64,000 nt of DNA, taken from assembly GCA_001465935.1 (NCBI GenBank), contig LNKV01000002.1, positions 1,054,001 to 1,118,000 of the forward strand, written 5' to 3'. A program made the translations under genes and the position numbers. This stretch comes from Clarireedia homoeocarpa. Its lineage: Eukaryota > Ascomycota > Leotiomycetes > Helotiales > Rutstroemiaceae. Below, piece after piece: positions 24,059-35,919 of the stretch; position 1 is the stretch's first letter; each line of letters begins with the position of its first letter. The notes below the pieces were generated by a model. The model was not told the DNA's origin, did no database searches, and saw only the letters and a list, made by a program, of their open reading frames with translations.

Positions 24059-25519
24059 CTACTTCCACTCTACACTCCAGATCTCCTTCCCCCTCCAAAA
24101 CGGCACAACCTCGACCCCGTCCCCCTTAAAACTCTCCTTCACCACCTCCCCCTTCCTCCTCAACACAATCTTCTCCTCCTGTCCCCCTAAACCATAAAAA
24201 TCCCTCCCAAACTCTCCCAAAAACCCTAACAACGCCTCCTTACTCACATCCCCTTCAGCGATCAGCCCCGAAGCAATAGCTTGTTCCCAAGCGGTGAGGA
24301 CCAGCGCAACAGCATATGGTTGAGTGAAGACGCCCGCGGCGGTTTTGCCAACACCGCCTTTCTTCGACGAGAGATCATGTGGAGCGGAGTCGGTGCCAAG
24401 GAAGAACTTGGGCGAACGGGAGAGCGAGGTTTGCAGGAGGGAGAGCCGGTCCGAGGGGAGTTTGGCGACGGGCTTGCAGTAGGAGAAGGGGTCGTCGGCC
24501 CATTGGTCGATTCTAAGGGGATGGGGGTTAGTGATGGGACGGGGTGTGAAGAGGGGAGGGAAAGAGGAAGACTTACGTTAGGAAGAGGTGGTGGGCTGTG
24601 ATCTGTTGTGTGATTCATTAGCAGGAGTTCTTGATCTGATTTGTATACAAATATCAACTCACAGTTCCCACAACATTGGAGCCGCACTCCTTGACGGTTT
24701 CAATAGCTGCTGCTGTGGTGCAGTGCTCCAATACAATCTTGAGTCTGTTGTTGATTATAGTTAGCTTGCGTTCATATATTTTTTCCACTATAAATTCTGC
24801 ATTTAAGATAACAATAGAAGACATACTTTGGAAACTTCTCATGCAGACTCTTCAGCGTAGGCAAGAAGCTCGCTTCGGCGTTTAGAATAGTGATGTTCTT
24901 ATCAGAAGGACATTCTCCGTGCAAGTTCAGGACCAATCCACATTCTTCCATAGCTTCGAAGACAGGATAAAAGGGCTCATATGAGAGAACTCCGGAGCTG
25001 GAGTTTGTTGTTACACCTAGTGTTTGGGTTAGAGTCGTGGTCTCCTTAAATAGACGTGGATAAAGATCAGGAAAGGGGGCATCGAATCGGATCATTGGGT
25101 TAGAAGATCGCAAGGTAACAACAAGCGACGTAAAAGAGTTCCTCACCAGCAGGGTAACTCTTGATACCCACAATCCCCGCCTTCTTCGCCTCTCTCACAA
25201 CCTCCGGCGTGATATCCTTATGAAGGTAAAGCGTCATAAGATAATTAACACGAGAATCGATTGCCTGAAGTCGAGCCTTATATGCCAGTGCAGCCTCGAC
25301 CGTTGTGATGGGAGGAACCAAATTTGGCATCACGTAAACCTAGTACATTCTTTTAGTACGGCGTCGATAACCAGATCATGAACGCTCAAGACCTACGGTA
25401 TTCGCTCCACCTTGTCGAATAGTGGGGACGACCGTCTCCATCATGGCTCCGTCACGAAGATGGACGTGGAAGTCAGCTGCGGCTGGAAGTTCCAGGCCGT
25501 CGAATTGGGTGAGAGACAT
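24059..25519 (-). CDS. URA4: Dihydroorotase (pyrimidine biosynthesis)
   Basis: Zinc metalloenzyme closing carbamoyl-aspartate to dihydroorotate, third step of de novo UMP synthesis, cytosolic. Six exons: 25519..25397, 25339..25147, 25016..24827, 24744..24663, 24602..24577 (26 nt) and 24512..24059, giving 355 residues as expected for a class II enzyme. Metal and catalytic motifs: DFHVHLRDG, carboxylated Lys in GIVGIKSYPAG, LNLHGE, VLEHCTT, ITAHHL and the catalytic Asp in GTDSAPH. The 26-nt exon encodes ITAHHLFL, which carries the last metal-binding His. The C-terminal exon is GC-rich. A TATATATA run sits about 195 bp upstream of the ATG. Confidence 0.95.
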
Positions 25520-26546
25520 GGTTTGTCTTTTTATGTTGAACAGGAAAAGCTTTCCTTTTGATTGATGCAAAATTGAATCCTGGAAGTGCGATATTAATAC
25601 TGTAAAGGAATACAGATGTTCCGTCACAGTGCACGGTAAACAACACCACTATAGCTACTGTCCAAGGAAGAGAATAAAGCAGAGAGAAGAGAATGATTTG
25701 CTAGGCCACCACTATATATATGCCCAGGCACGCAGCCGAGTTTAGTCATGGCACACCAAAACTCTGATTCTATGCCACTTTTACCTACCCACGATTCTTA
25801 ATTTTCCATCAACTTTCGCAATAACTATGCAGTTTTAATAAAAATTACATCAAAATGACGAGGATGAGTCAAGCTTTCAAAGGGCGAAATTTTATATATC
25901 TTGAGTACAAAATGCAGTACTAATTACTTCTTCTGAAAAAGGCCTAAACTAGAAACTATAGGGGAAGGTATGACCCCGGAACGGAAGAACAATGACCCGA
26001 CTACGTCCGGCCGACGCTTTTACATACTCTACTGCAACAATATCGTACGTATCAAACGTAATCTGGGATTATCGAAATCAGTACTGGCAAGTTACCTAGT
26101 GGTAAAGATTCTTGAACTCGGCGTTTGAAGCTGGCTCGTTGGTGGGGTTTTCGGGCACCAAAAAATGAAAAATATTTGGTTTGGGATCACGTGTGCTGGG
26201 TCTACACAAAAGGGGAAAGGAACACGAGGTGGCATTTCCATCTTGCTCAGAGCCCACGCCAATCGCCGAAAGAACACGGGCATTATCTCAAATTCCATGG
26301 TCATGTTCTTGACTAGCCAGTTACATAAAATTATTCTTTCTTCATTTGTCTTTCTTAATTCATTCACCTCACAATATCATCCTTACCTCTCCCCAACCAT
26401 ATGATAGACCGCAAAACAAACCATCTAGAATACTTATCTGATCACGACGCCGCTGAAATCCTTTGACGCCTCTTTTGACCAGTACAGATGAGATAGTAAA
26501 TTCCTTCATAGTAACGATATGTACCACCACTCTTTGACTTGAGCCT
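25520..26546. other. Intergenic, URA4 promoter and ISWI 3' end
   Basis: About 1 kb. It holds the URA4 promoter with an AT run (25713-25721) and the ISWI 3' UTR next to 26547. Open frames on both strands at 26092-26404 mirror each other and show no domain. Confidence 0.5.
25713..25721 (-). promoter_or_regulatory. TATA-like element of URA4
   Basis: TATATATAT centred about 198 bp upstream of the URA4 ATG on the minus strand. The distance is rather long for a TATA box unless the 5' UTR is about 150 nt. Confidence 0.35.
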
Positions 26547-29500
26547 TTACCTTTTCCGGCCCTTCGGCTTACTCTTTGATGCGGAGGCAGGTGCTGGGCT
26601 CGAATCTTTCGATACAACACTCGAGGCTCTTGAAGATGGCACTGCAGATGTGGCTTTGCTTCCAGCAGCAGACTTGACGTTATCAAGAGCTTTGTTCTAG
26701 AGAACAACGTTAGCATAAGTAATAAAGTATTTGCAGCGAAAAGCATACCTTGACACCATTTTTTGACTTCTTCTTCGCTGGTGCCATTCCCAATACACTG
26801 TCCTCATCATTTTCATCATCGTCAATATCTCTCTTGGCCTTGCCATTCGCGGTACCGTTTGCAGGTTTAGCTGCAGTGGGTTCGTCAAATTCTCTGGCAA
26901 CGGTGGTCAGGAGTGTCGTGCATCTTCTGCTGATCTCAATAGGGGTTCTGCTCAAGAAGAACCAGTCGAAACGGAACAGAGGACTGTCCCGAATATCATC
27001 GCGAATGCGCTCATAAATGCCATCACTATCAACCCCATACTTATCTAGAAGAACGAGCAAGAATCTATCTTCCTCTTCGGTGTAAACTTTCTTGTTTGTG
27101 GTTGATACGGAGTAGTTGATCTTTAGCTGTTGTAATGGCACCCGATACTGTTGCATCTTTTTCCGCAACATCTTTCGCTGATGCTCCATCTTTCTAGTTT
27201 TCTCCTCGCCAGCTTCGATTAAACTGATATATTTGGAGTAATCAGCAATTTCGGTATATCGTTGCCAAAAGACCTTTGCGTAAGCCTTGACCTCTTCAGG
27301 GGTCTTGCTATCAACTTCCTCTGCAATCCCATTGTAATCCTTGCGGCCATATTTTGCAGAACCGTTAATGAACTGTTGGAAATCACGACGATTCCAGTCC
27401 GCAAAACCTTGTTGAGACAGGCGCTGTTTCTCCTCCTGTTCTTCTTCTGTAAGTGGGGTGGCATTGTCAATTTCCTGTTGATCTAGATTCCGTTCGGCCT
27501 CGCGGTCTGACAGTTCTTCATCTGGACCTTCTGGCAATGGCACCTTGTATCCAATTTCTTTTCGGTGATAAGCGGTCTCACGATCCTGCAAATCCCGTAA
27601 AGTGCCGGGGAAAAATTGATAGTCATGAACAGTGACTTGCTTGGGCGCCTTTGGCGCTTTGGGCTTCGGATCTGCGACTCGGCCACCAGTTGACAATGCG
27701 TTTTTGTAGTATTTATCCATCGAATAGGACTGCTCCTTACGCTCACGCTTGGCAGGATTAATCCAGCTTATGCCGATGTCCTTCTTTTGACTACTGAAGT
27801 CTTTTCCGTTCCACTCATATGCCGATTCAGAGGTGAATTTCTGAAGATCGTCGATACCGAGCTTCTCATATCTAGCATTGAGCTCTGCAGTACGCTTCTC
27901 GCCATGCTTCAAAATCTCGTCAATATCATCATCATTGAGGTCTGCGCCCTTTTCTGCCAGAGCACCTGTCGGACCAGAACTTGCGAAGACCTTCTCGGCG
28001 CCGTGTTGAATCATGTTGAGCAATTCATCTTTGTTGGCAGCCGCCTTTGCGGCAATCTGCGCACGTCCCTGCTGGATGACAAGTTGGTCAAGTCGAAGCT
28101 TTTGAGCTGCACGTTCCAAGACCTTTTCTTCGATGGCATTCTCCGTAACGAATCGATAAACAACGACCTGCTTCGTTTGTCCAATACGATGGGCTCGATC
28201 CATAGCCTGGAGATCTGCTTGGGGGTTCCAGTCACTGTCATACAAGACAACAATGTCGGCACTAGTCAAGTTGATTCCAAGTCCACCAGCTCGAGTGGTT
28301 AAGAGGAAAACAAACTTTTCGCTATCAGGCTTGTTGTAATCATCTATGGCCTGAATACGATCTTCATGGGCTGTTCCACCATCGATACGACAGTATTTGT
28401 ACTCACGGAAGACACAGTAATCTTCGAGAATGTCAAGAAGTCTGCTCATTTGAGAAAAGATTAAGACTCGACTTCCAGCTTTTTTCATGCGAACGAGGAG
28501 TTTGTCAAGCATGACCATCTTCCCAGCATTGAATACCAAATGTTCGTCAGTGGTGTAGGGTGGCCCAGGTTCAGCGCCCTCGAAGAGGTAAGGATGATTA
28601 CAACATTTTCGAAGTTGCATCACAATATTCAGAAGTCGTGTTTTCGACTCACGCTTACCACCAGCGCCATTGACCGCATCAATATCTTTCTCCAAGATTT
28701 TCTTATACCACTTGACTTGCATGTCTGACATACCAATGTACAAGTTAATTTCTTTCTTTGGCAACAAACTCTTTTCGACGTCACTCTTTACACGTCTGAG
28801 CAAGAACGGACGCAACACACGATGCAGCTGTTGGACGACGGTGTCTTGGTCTTCTCCTTGACCCGAGAACCATTGATCGAATGCCTCAGAATCGCCGAAA
28901 ACGTCAGGAAGCAAGAAATTGAGTAGGGCCCACAGCTCGTGGAGGTTATTTTGCAACGGCGTACCCGTGATCAGAAGTCGATTTCGAGAGTTGAATAAAC
29001 GAATTACCTGCGCCAAGGAAGACTCTTCATTTTTGATACGATGTGCCTAGTTGGTCAGTATAGGTTTGCTTTTCAAGAACAGAACGCAACAAACCTCATC
29101 GATTATGATATACTCCCAAGCAAATTTCTTCAAGTGTGACTTCTCCCGTAAAATCATTTCGTAACTCGTAATACAGACATCAAACTTCTCATCGACAAGC
29201 CGCTCGTTGATCAAAGTATTACGCTCGTCCTTAGCTCCCTGGAGCACCAAAACGTTGACCTCTGGAGTCCACTTCGCGAATTCCCTCTTCCAGTTGTCCA
29301 GTGTGGACTTTGGAACAGTAATAAGATGCGGCCCGGTGATACCCATAATATGCCTCAAGTATCCTAGGAATGAGATTGTCTGTAGAGTCTTTCCGAGACC
29401 CATTTCATCCGCAAGAATACCCGAGATACCGTTCTCGTGAAGCGAAACTAGCCAGTTGAGACCAGCGACTTGGTAGTCTCGCATTTGACCCTGAATGAAT

Positions 29501-30200
29501 CCTGGCGACTCCCGGAAAACTGTTTCCGCTGATCCCCCCGACTTCTCGTCCTTTAAGAGTTCGGCATCTTCCTCTGCTTCGGTCCGTCTACGTCTTTCCG
29601 CACCACCCTTTCTGACTGCTCCTTTCTTCGTTTTTTCTGCCTCTTCATTTTGTCTATCGATTTCATGCATGATCTCTTGGATGCGTGGATTCGGGTTGGT
29701 CTCAATGAAATGCCTGAATAAATCCGTCAAACCGAGGAGATACCGAAATCGTCGAATAGAATCATCCTCCTAAATTTACAACTCCAATTAGCTCATACAT
29801 ATCAGTAAATATAAGGCGTTGAATGAACTACTTTTGATTCGCCAAGGCGATCATGTTTCTTTCCAAAAACACTCCGGCGCAGTTGAGTTGCTTCCGACCT
29901 TCGCCTTCGTCCATCTGCATTTATTGGGTCACCAGCGACACTGCTCGCAGTTGTATTTGGGTTTGTGTCAGAATCCTCTGTGTAGTCTGGCGTCTGATCG
30001 ACATCCTGATGTTCGGTCAGCCTTCCAAGCTTTGAGTTTCGAACACTGTAAGGCTAAGAAGCCTCTGAAGAAGTTGCTACGTAACACTGCCCAGTACATA
30101 CCATAGGATCAACAGGGAGCTGCTTGATATTGTCAGAAGCATCAGCCATTGATGTGTCTGTGTCGATGCCACTGTTGCGTGAAGAACGGGTGGGTGCCAT
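26547..30200 (-). CDS. ISWI-family chromatin-remodelling ATPase
   Basis: Nucleosome-sliding motor (Isw1/Isw2 type), nuclear. Five exons: 30200..30102, 30053..29832, 29769..29095, 29046..26749 and 26696..26547, giving 1147 residues. The N-terminus is followed by RRRRSEATQLRRSVFGKKHDRL. The SNF2 ATPase begins near 200: Walker A DEMGLGKT at 229-236, and DEAH at the exon 3/4 junction near 331-334. The helicase C lobe starts at about 515. HAND begins near 770 (MDKYYKNAL), SANT near 880 (FADWNRRDFQQFI) and SLIDE near 965. A Lys/Ser-rich tail in the last exon (KSKPKGRKR) looks like an NLS or DNA-contact tail. Exon 2 is joined at the TTCTTAG acceptor, because the later CTTACAG breaks frame. Divergent from the unknown gene at 30804. 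ISW1 versus ISW2 orthology is not decided. Confidence 0.95.
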
Positions 30201-30803
30201 TGTGAACGATTTCGACCCTAAAGAGGGCAAAAAACTATAGGATGAATCCTTATGTCGTTGAAAGTAAAGTCACAACCGTTTGAAAGTAGATTTGGTCGCC
30301 TTAGAATGGCGGGCTCTAAAGTGATCTATGGCGTTTGATGGGTTTCTAGTCAAAATTGTGGTTAATAAAAGTTGAGGTAGCCTTCGCGTTATTAAGTCTT
30401 GGATAACCGTGAACCGCGAACGAAAGTTCAAGGTGAACGCGCGCCTAAAAGAGCTAGCTTCGTGTACGGAACAACTATAGGCCGTAAGTGGGTTCGCCTT
30501 ACTGACTCTTTCACCAGAAAACCAGAAAACAACTAAGCATAACAGTCATTGTTACCATCGGCGAACAACAAGAGTTATTTGAGAGATAACACCAGTACAG
30601 ATACTACTGGATTAAACCGAATCGAAGCTTGTGTGTTAGCATCTTTTCATAGTTCTAAGGGGTCGTCATTCACTTCAGGTACTGTCTATCAATTTCTGGA
30701 ACAATTGGATTGTACAGTACTGCAATACTACCCTAACAGGACCTTGCTAACTAGTCTCTTCCTCGCAGCATCTCTGCATACAACTCCACTTCATACAATA
30801 ACC
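30201..30803. promoter_or_regulatory. Divergent promoter, ISWI and 285-aa protein
   Basis: 603 bases between two divergent starts. The right half is open in the frame of the 285-residue gene back to 30549 but starts without a strong ATG, so it is read as 5' UTR. No TATA box is obvious. Confidence 0.45.
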
Positions 30804-31661
30804 ATGGACTCCATGAGATCGTTGAATACTTCCCTTCCAGGAGGCACCTCTCCTTTGAAGCAACCAACCAGCGAGCCTCCAGAACAACTTCTTTCCGCAT
30901 TCAAAGCTGCCGCTTTATCCGTTACAAAACTTTACAAAACCGCCGCCGCAGATCAAGGACGAGCTAGAGCTGAGGGATACCAAGATGCCTTGGACGAGTT
31001 ACTTTCTTTTCTCGATAAAGAGAACATCGGAGTGAGCGACGGCGAGGGCTGGAGGATTCGAAGATGGGCAACAGAGCGGTTGGATGGTCGAGACTCGCCA
31101 TCCCACAATGATAGCGACGACGAAGTGCCGGAAAAACTCGAGCATTCATCATCACCGCTCAGCTCAAGGACACCAAGCTCTACAAACCCCCCGGCAACTA
31201 CGGTCAGACCAACAAGGACTGCTTCTCCTGTCAGAGTTGAACCTACGGTACCTCAGCCACCGGCCGCTGTTACACCTAGCCCAGAATCTACGACACACCC
31301 AATACCCCCGCAAAGCGCATTTACTTTTCGGTCATCCCACTCCTATCCACAAGATCCCGATATTCTCCTGTCGGATCTAGATTTATCAGACAAAGATCGC
31401 TCCCAGTCTCACGATAGTTCTCTTAATCCGCACGGTACCAATCAGCCTTCGGGGATTACAATTAACCGACCGTCACGAGCGAATGTAAGACACAACAACC
31501 ACACCTCAAGATTGAACGCAAGGCCTTCAAATTCGATTGGAAGAGGAGCAGGCCAGAAGAGAAAAATCAATTTCGGAGAATTTTTTGACATTGGTAATCT
31601 AGGTCACGGAAGGGACAGGGATGCAACTGGTGGAGGTGGAAAGCGGGGAAGATTCGTATGA
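30804..31661 (+). CDS. Conserved fungal protein of unknown function
   Basis: 285 residues, single exon; the ATG at 30804 sits in a good context (ACCATGG). The N-terminal third is ordered and looks conserved: PPEQLLSAFKAAALSVTKL, then ARAEGYQDALDELLSFLDKE and GWRIRRWATERLDG, predicted alpha-helical. The remainder is Ser/Pro/Thr-rich and disordered (PSSTNPP, PVRVEPTVPQPP). Near the C-terminus a basic QKRKINFGEFFDIG stretch could be an NLS, and the end is Gly/Arg-rich (GGGGKRGRF). The layout, helical head plus disordered basic tail, suggests a nuclear regulatory or scaffold protein, but I do not recognise a named function. It shares a promoter region with the ISWI gene. Confidence 0.82.
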   Translation: MDSMRSLNTSLPGGTSPLKQPTSEPPEQLLSAFKAAALSVTKLYKTAAADQGRARAEGYQDALDELLSFLDKENIGVSDGEGWRIRRWATERLDGRDSPSHNDSDDEVPEKLEHSSSPLSSRTPSSTNPPATTVRPTRTASPVRVEPTVPQPPAAVTPSPESTTHPIPPQSAFTFRSSHSYPQDPDILLSDLDLSDKDRSQSHDSSLNPHGTNQPSGITINRPSRANVRHNNHTSRLNARPSNSIGRGAGQKRKINFGEFFDIGNLGHGRDRDATGGGGKRGRFV

Positions 31662-32536
31662 GCAATACCTTCTCTTCGATGCCGAATAGCAATGCCTGGT
31701 TCTTACAACGTATACCAAATCAACCTTTTCGCACTTTTTTGTGGAATCTAACACAACGACTTTTTTTAAACGACTTTCATGAGCATATGTCCTGGCGGCA
31801 TTTCGATAATTATTGTCCTAAACAGCATTTATGGGGGTGGACATGGAGTAGGGGGGCGAAAGACCATGCATTGCAAGGCGTCAGTATAGACAAGGTTTGA
31901 CCTCATCGTAGAGGTATTATGTATTAGACTACATATCACTCTTAATCCTTAAATACCAGCGAAATCTTCCTCGTTTTTATATGTGATATACTTTCAACCT
32001 GATTTAACCCATATGTATATGTTTTGACTTGATAGAATGTCTTCTAGTGAAGACCTCAGCTCTTCTTCAGACTCAGTATCTTCTAGAACGCGGTAATACA
32101 AGAAGAAATCTAATGTCTGCATTGCCAAACAAATCAGCACCTCAAGACTCCGCTCCAAGTTACAGTATTGCTCCGTGCCGGAGCCGTCTCTCCTATGTTG
32201 TTACTGCTTTAGCAACATGTCCTAGTATCGCAACATCTATAATATTGATCTCCTGTTATGAAGGTGACACATTTGACGATATATAACTGCGCAGACATAT
32301 CTGATTTATTACCTGCTCATCATCTTCCTATAGATATTGCCTACAATACTCAAAATTCTCAACCTAACCCCCAATATTCCATGCAATATGGAGCATCTTC
32401 TTTTGCTCTACTATGTCGCTCTATCGAATAAACATTTGGGGGGGGGGCTATCACAATTCATGCAGTCAGTCACCTTGTCGCTAGATAGCCACTGCTCCAG
32501 CGATCTAGGCTGCTAATACCCCATGTACATGGCTTT

Positions 32537-32578
32537 TCCTCCTCCTCCTCCTCCTCCTCCTCCTCCTCCTCCTCCTCC
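32537..32578. repeat. (TCC)14 microsatellite
   Basis: Fourteen perfect TCC copies. It would encode polyproline or polyserine, but no coding context is seen. Confidence 0.95.
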
Positions 32579-33313
32579 ACATCTCATTCGTTTCTCCCTT
32601 TTCCTTCCGCCATCTTCTCTTATCCCTCTAGAACCACCACTTTCTCCCTTCCACAGAGCCAGCGGTTCGCAGCTTCGGCTATGGCGTATTCGACGCGGTT
32701 TGCATTGCTCTCACTGGCTACATATTCGACGCGGATTTTAGTGTAGGAGGTGCCTGCTTTCGGGGGCTGTTGTCCGACGAATAAGTGTATTCTGAATGCT
32801 CCAAGAGCGAAGTGGTTTTGTAGGAGGGGGGATTACTGGGAGGGCGGAGGATGCGAGTGGTAGAGTGGACTAGGAGCAGGAATCAGCAGGGGAAAACTCA
32901 TGAAGGATGAAACTCGCGTTTAGATGGTAGAATGGATGTTCATGAATAGGAATTAGAGGTTGGGGTTCCGGCATAGTTGTTGGGTTTGCTAGCTATTCTA
33001 CTTTACTCACAGTGACGCTTTCGCTCTTGCTGGTTGGTTTACTGACGATGAGTTGTGATGCATTTGAGAGACTCCAGATGATACACTTCCATAAAGTCTT
33101 CAAGTCCATGGAGATCTGAGGTTCTCGCTTCCTAGAGTGAATATTCTATCCTAATTTCATTTCCTCGCCTAGCCATCAAACCATCACCTTCCCTTTTCTG
33201 GATGTTACTGCTCGTTCCAATCACCTCCATCCCAAAAAAAATTTGGATTCCAGCCCAGAGAAGATAACTGAATTGAAAAGCCCAAAAAGAAAGTCCAAAA
33301 AGACAAAAGCTCA

Positions 33314-33489
33314 GGGCGCCGAAGCGCCCGTCTTTGCCCCAATGAACTCCCGGAAGCTGTACTATAAACTTCCGGAATCACTGTCCGTCCGCAAACTGCC
33401 CGCCATGGCACAAGCTCGAATGTCGAACGTCGGCGCCCCGTTCGAGCGCCGAATTCTACCGTTGTGCCATGACTGCGTTAGGGCAGTTT
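33314..33489. other. Cluster of three stem-loops (possible structured RNA or small palindromic element)
   Basis: Loop 1: GGGCGC (33314-33319), CGAA loop, GCGCCC (33324-33329). Loop 2: CCGGAAG (33350-33356) pairs with CTTCCGG (33369-33375). Loop 3 is nested: AAACTGCCC (33393-33401) with GGGCAGTTT (33481-33489), ATGGCACAA (33405-33413) with TTGTGCCAT (33462-33470), and GCTCGAA (33414-33420) with TTCGAGC (33441-33447). All arms are perfect, about 38 pairs in 176 bases. An alternative inner pairing CGAACG/CGTTCG (33424-33429, 33439-33444) competes with the last arm. It could be a milRNA-like precursor, another structured RNA, or a MITE remnant. Confidence 0.6.
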
Positions 33490-34481
33490 GATGGAGGGAG
33501 AAGCGTTGTCAGGACTTATGTAGTCAAGATCTCTGGGAGATTGCTGAGCAGTGAATGAGATGAGGTTGAACCTGGTTGGCTAGTTGGCGAAATATGGCGG
33601 TCAGTATGTGGCGTTCCCTTGGGTGATGAAAGGATCTCTTGGTGTGTGGCTAGCTACTATGCTTCTAAGGGCAGTTCAAATCCTATGTGTGTCAGCCAGC
33701 TCCATGGTGCGATGTCCAACCGAAGTAGTCTGACCCCGATGAAGCTGTATAGGTCATTTATATCTACCTCTAAGAGATGCAGTGATCTTCGCCCGGTAAT
33801 TGTAAGCATTATTCTTTACTTGTTGTTCCATTGCCTTCACTCGCCACAAACAATCACAGGTTTTGTATGCAAGCTGAGCCATGATACAACGCATCCCCCA
33901 GTGTGAGCAATAACCATCTTATGAATAAGCAAGTCACATCACAAATTTCTGCATCACAATTTAATCAAAGTCAAGCACGCAAATATATTGTAAGGAAATA
34001 TACGACTACTAAACGCAAAAAAGATAGGGGACTATAATACGTCGAGACGTTCTATAAGACGCTTTTTGTGACTTCCTAAATGAGCAAAATCGGAAAAGTT
34101 CCTTGTCAACAACAATCACGCCGTTACATATCCCACCGAGGCATTGTAGTCTCAAGACCACCTCACGCTATCTTGATGCGTCCATAAACTGTTATATCTT
34201 TCCTAAAGCATGCGATAGCAGTCGCCAAATATGAAACCCTCCGAATTGGGGTAAAGAACAAAAGATCGAGGCATCAAAATTTAATCAAATTTTTTTCCCT
34301 TGGAAGTAACCCTCCAGTCAGTGTATAATTCGGTCAAAAATTTTGCGTTCAAAATTTTGTGAAGAATAAAAATCAGTGGAGGTATATCGAAAGTATAGAG
34401 ACAATAATATAGGAAGAACAGCTAACCAGGAATGGTAATAGCCAGATCTCTGACAACAAATGTGTACGACCAAGTGCCAGC

Positions 34482-35919
34482 TTAGTGATGTTTGGTGCCT
34501 TGGCTGTTACCGTTAGCATTAAAACCGGGATAAATGACTGATTCATTGTCGTTGTCTCCAGTTCCATGATCTTGAAGAGGAATAAACTGTTTGTAGTCTC
34601 TCGATTGCGAGGGTGTTGTCAAACGACGATTACCATTATGATGAGTGGGTGGACCAATCGGACCAAATGAGTTTCGGCGATCTAGAACACTGAATGTTAG
34701 CTTTAATAAAAGAAACCAGGTAGTTTGTAGAAAATACCATAATGACCACCAAAACCAGCATTCTCCTGAGAGGTGGGAATGCCAGGCACAGATGCAGTAT
34801 CTTGTCGACGCCAGGATGCTGACGTGCGTGCGGCCCCCATAATTGGAACCGTCGTCATTGGAGGTGATGGGTTAAGCCCATGCGCACGTCGGTACCAGTT
34901 TGGAAACCCCTGGCTGAGACCAAGAGAAAGTTGAGTAACTTTATCCGTTGGCATCTCATGCTTGTATTTGCACCCCACTTGCGTGAACGCACAAGTGCCT
35001 TCATGAACCCATTTATCACAGTAGATCTTTTCTCGACGAGCGGGAGTGGCAGTCATGGATATAGTAGGAACCATCTCGCCCGAAATCATACCCCTTGTGG
35101 GACTATTGGAAGCAAGAATGTTGTCAATTGCAAACTGCTAGGACTTAGTATAATTTTTCACGCTTGACTGTTTTGGAAGGACGAATCATCTTACCTGCAT
35201 CTGGTCGCCACTTCCCCGTGTGTGGCCTTGATAGTTCCTGATATCATTCGAAGAAAAGTTCTGGAGCTTAGAGACAATCTTCAGAGACGATAGATTAGCA
35301 TATTTGAATGTACTGAGAATAGAATGACTGAACTCACGACATTAGATACCAACTCTGGTGGAGCATCCGGTTTGGGAGAGGTAGCTCGAGGTGGTGGAAG
35401 AATGATCAGACCTTCAGGCCCTTGATGCTGAGGGATCTGTGATAGGTGCGGGAGCATGTCTGCAGGAATGAGTCTAGTATATACGCCGTCGGCACGCTCG
35501 ATGGCGTAGGCATAAGCAGATTCCAATTGCTCGGGCATTATGAAGGCGTGTCCAGGTCTGATAGATGTAATAGGAGTATATCCCTCATTAGATACTGCTA
35601 GTGGTACATTGCTAGCTGCTTTTGGACCAGCCTGGTTGTGAACTGATGATCGGCGCCAGGAAGCATCACGTCCGTTATCAGTGAACTGTAGAGTATTGGC
35701 GGGATTATTCGGTCGGCTCATACGCTCATCGCGCTCTCGTGGTGATCGAAAGGAATCCATTCCAGTATCCAGGGGCTTAGGATTTTGACTAGTGGTTCCA
35801 CCAACAGAAATTAGTGAAGAGGTCATATCTGTATCAACCACATCGGAATGTGAGCAGGAGGTAGAAGATCTAGGAGCTTCAGGAAGACTGCTAGAACAAG
35901 AAATGACTCGAGTCGCCAT
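34482..35919 (-). CDS. CCCH zinc-finger protein
   Basis: Probable RNA-binding or regulatory protein. Four exons: 35919..35338, 35278..35195, 35137..34738 and 34681..34482, giving 421 residues; introns are 56-59 nt. A single zinc finger, Cys262-x8-Cys271-x6-Cys278-x3-His282, lies in IYCDKWVHEGTCAFTQVGCKYKHEMP. It is followed by a conserved-looking LGLSQGFPNWYRR. The N-terminal half is Ser/Pro-rich and disordered, except for a segment near 125-170 (GHAFIMPEQLESAYAYAIERADGVYTRLIPAD) that looks ordered. The C-terminus is Asn/Gly/His-rich. The start is the first in-frame ATG (MATRVI). The upstream spacer exceeds 4 kb, which suggests complex regulation or a long leader. Confidence 0.87.

Larger units (their letters stand above)
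31662..34481. other. 2.8-kb spacer with TCC microsatellite and stem-loop cluster
   Basis: No supportable protein gene. It contains a G10 run near 32440, a (TCC)14 tract at 32537-32578, and a compact group of stem-loops at 33314-33489. AT-rich DNA follows from 33930 to 34400. Open frames are short and lack motifs. Confidence 0.5.
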
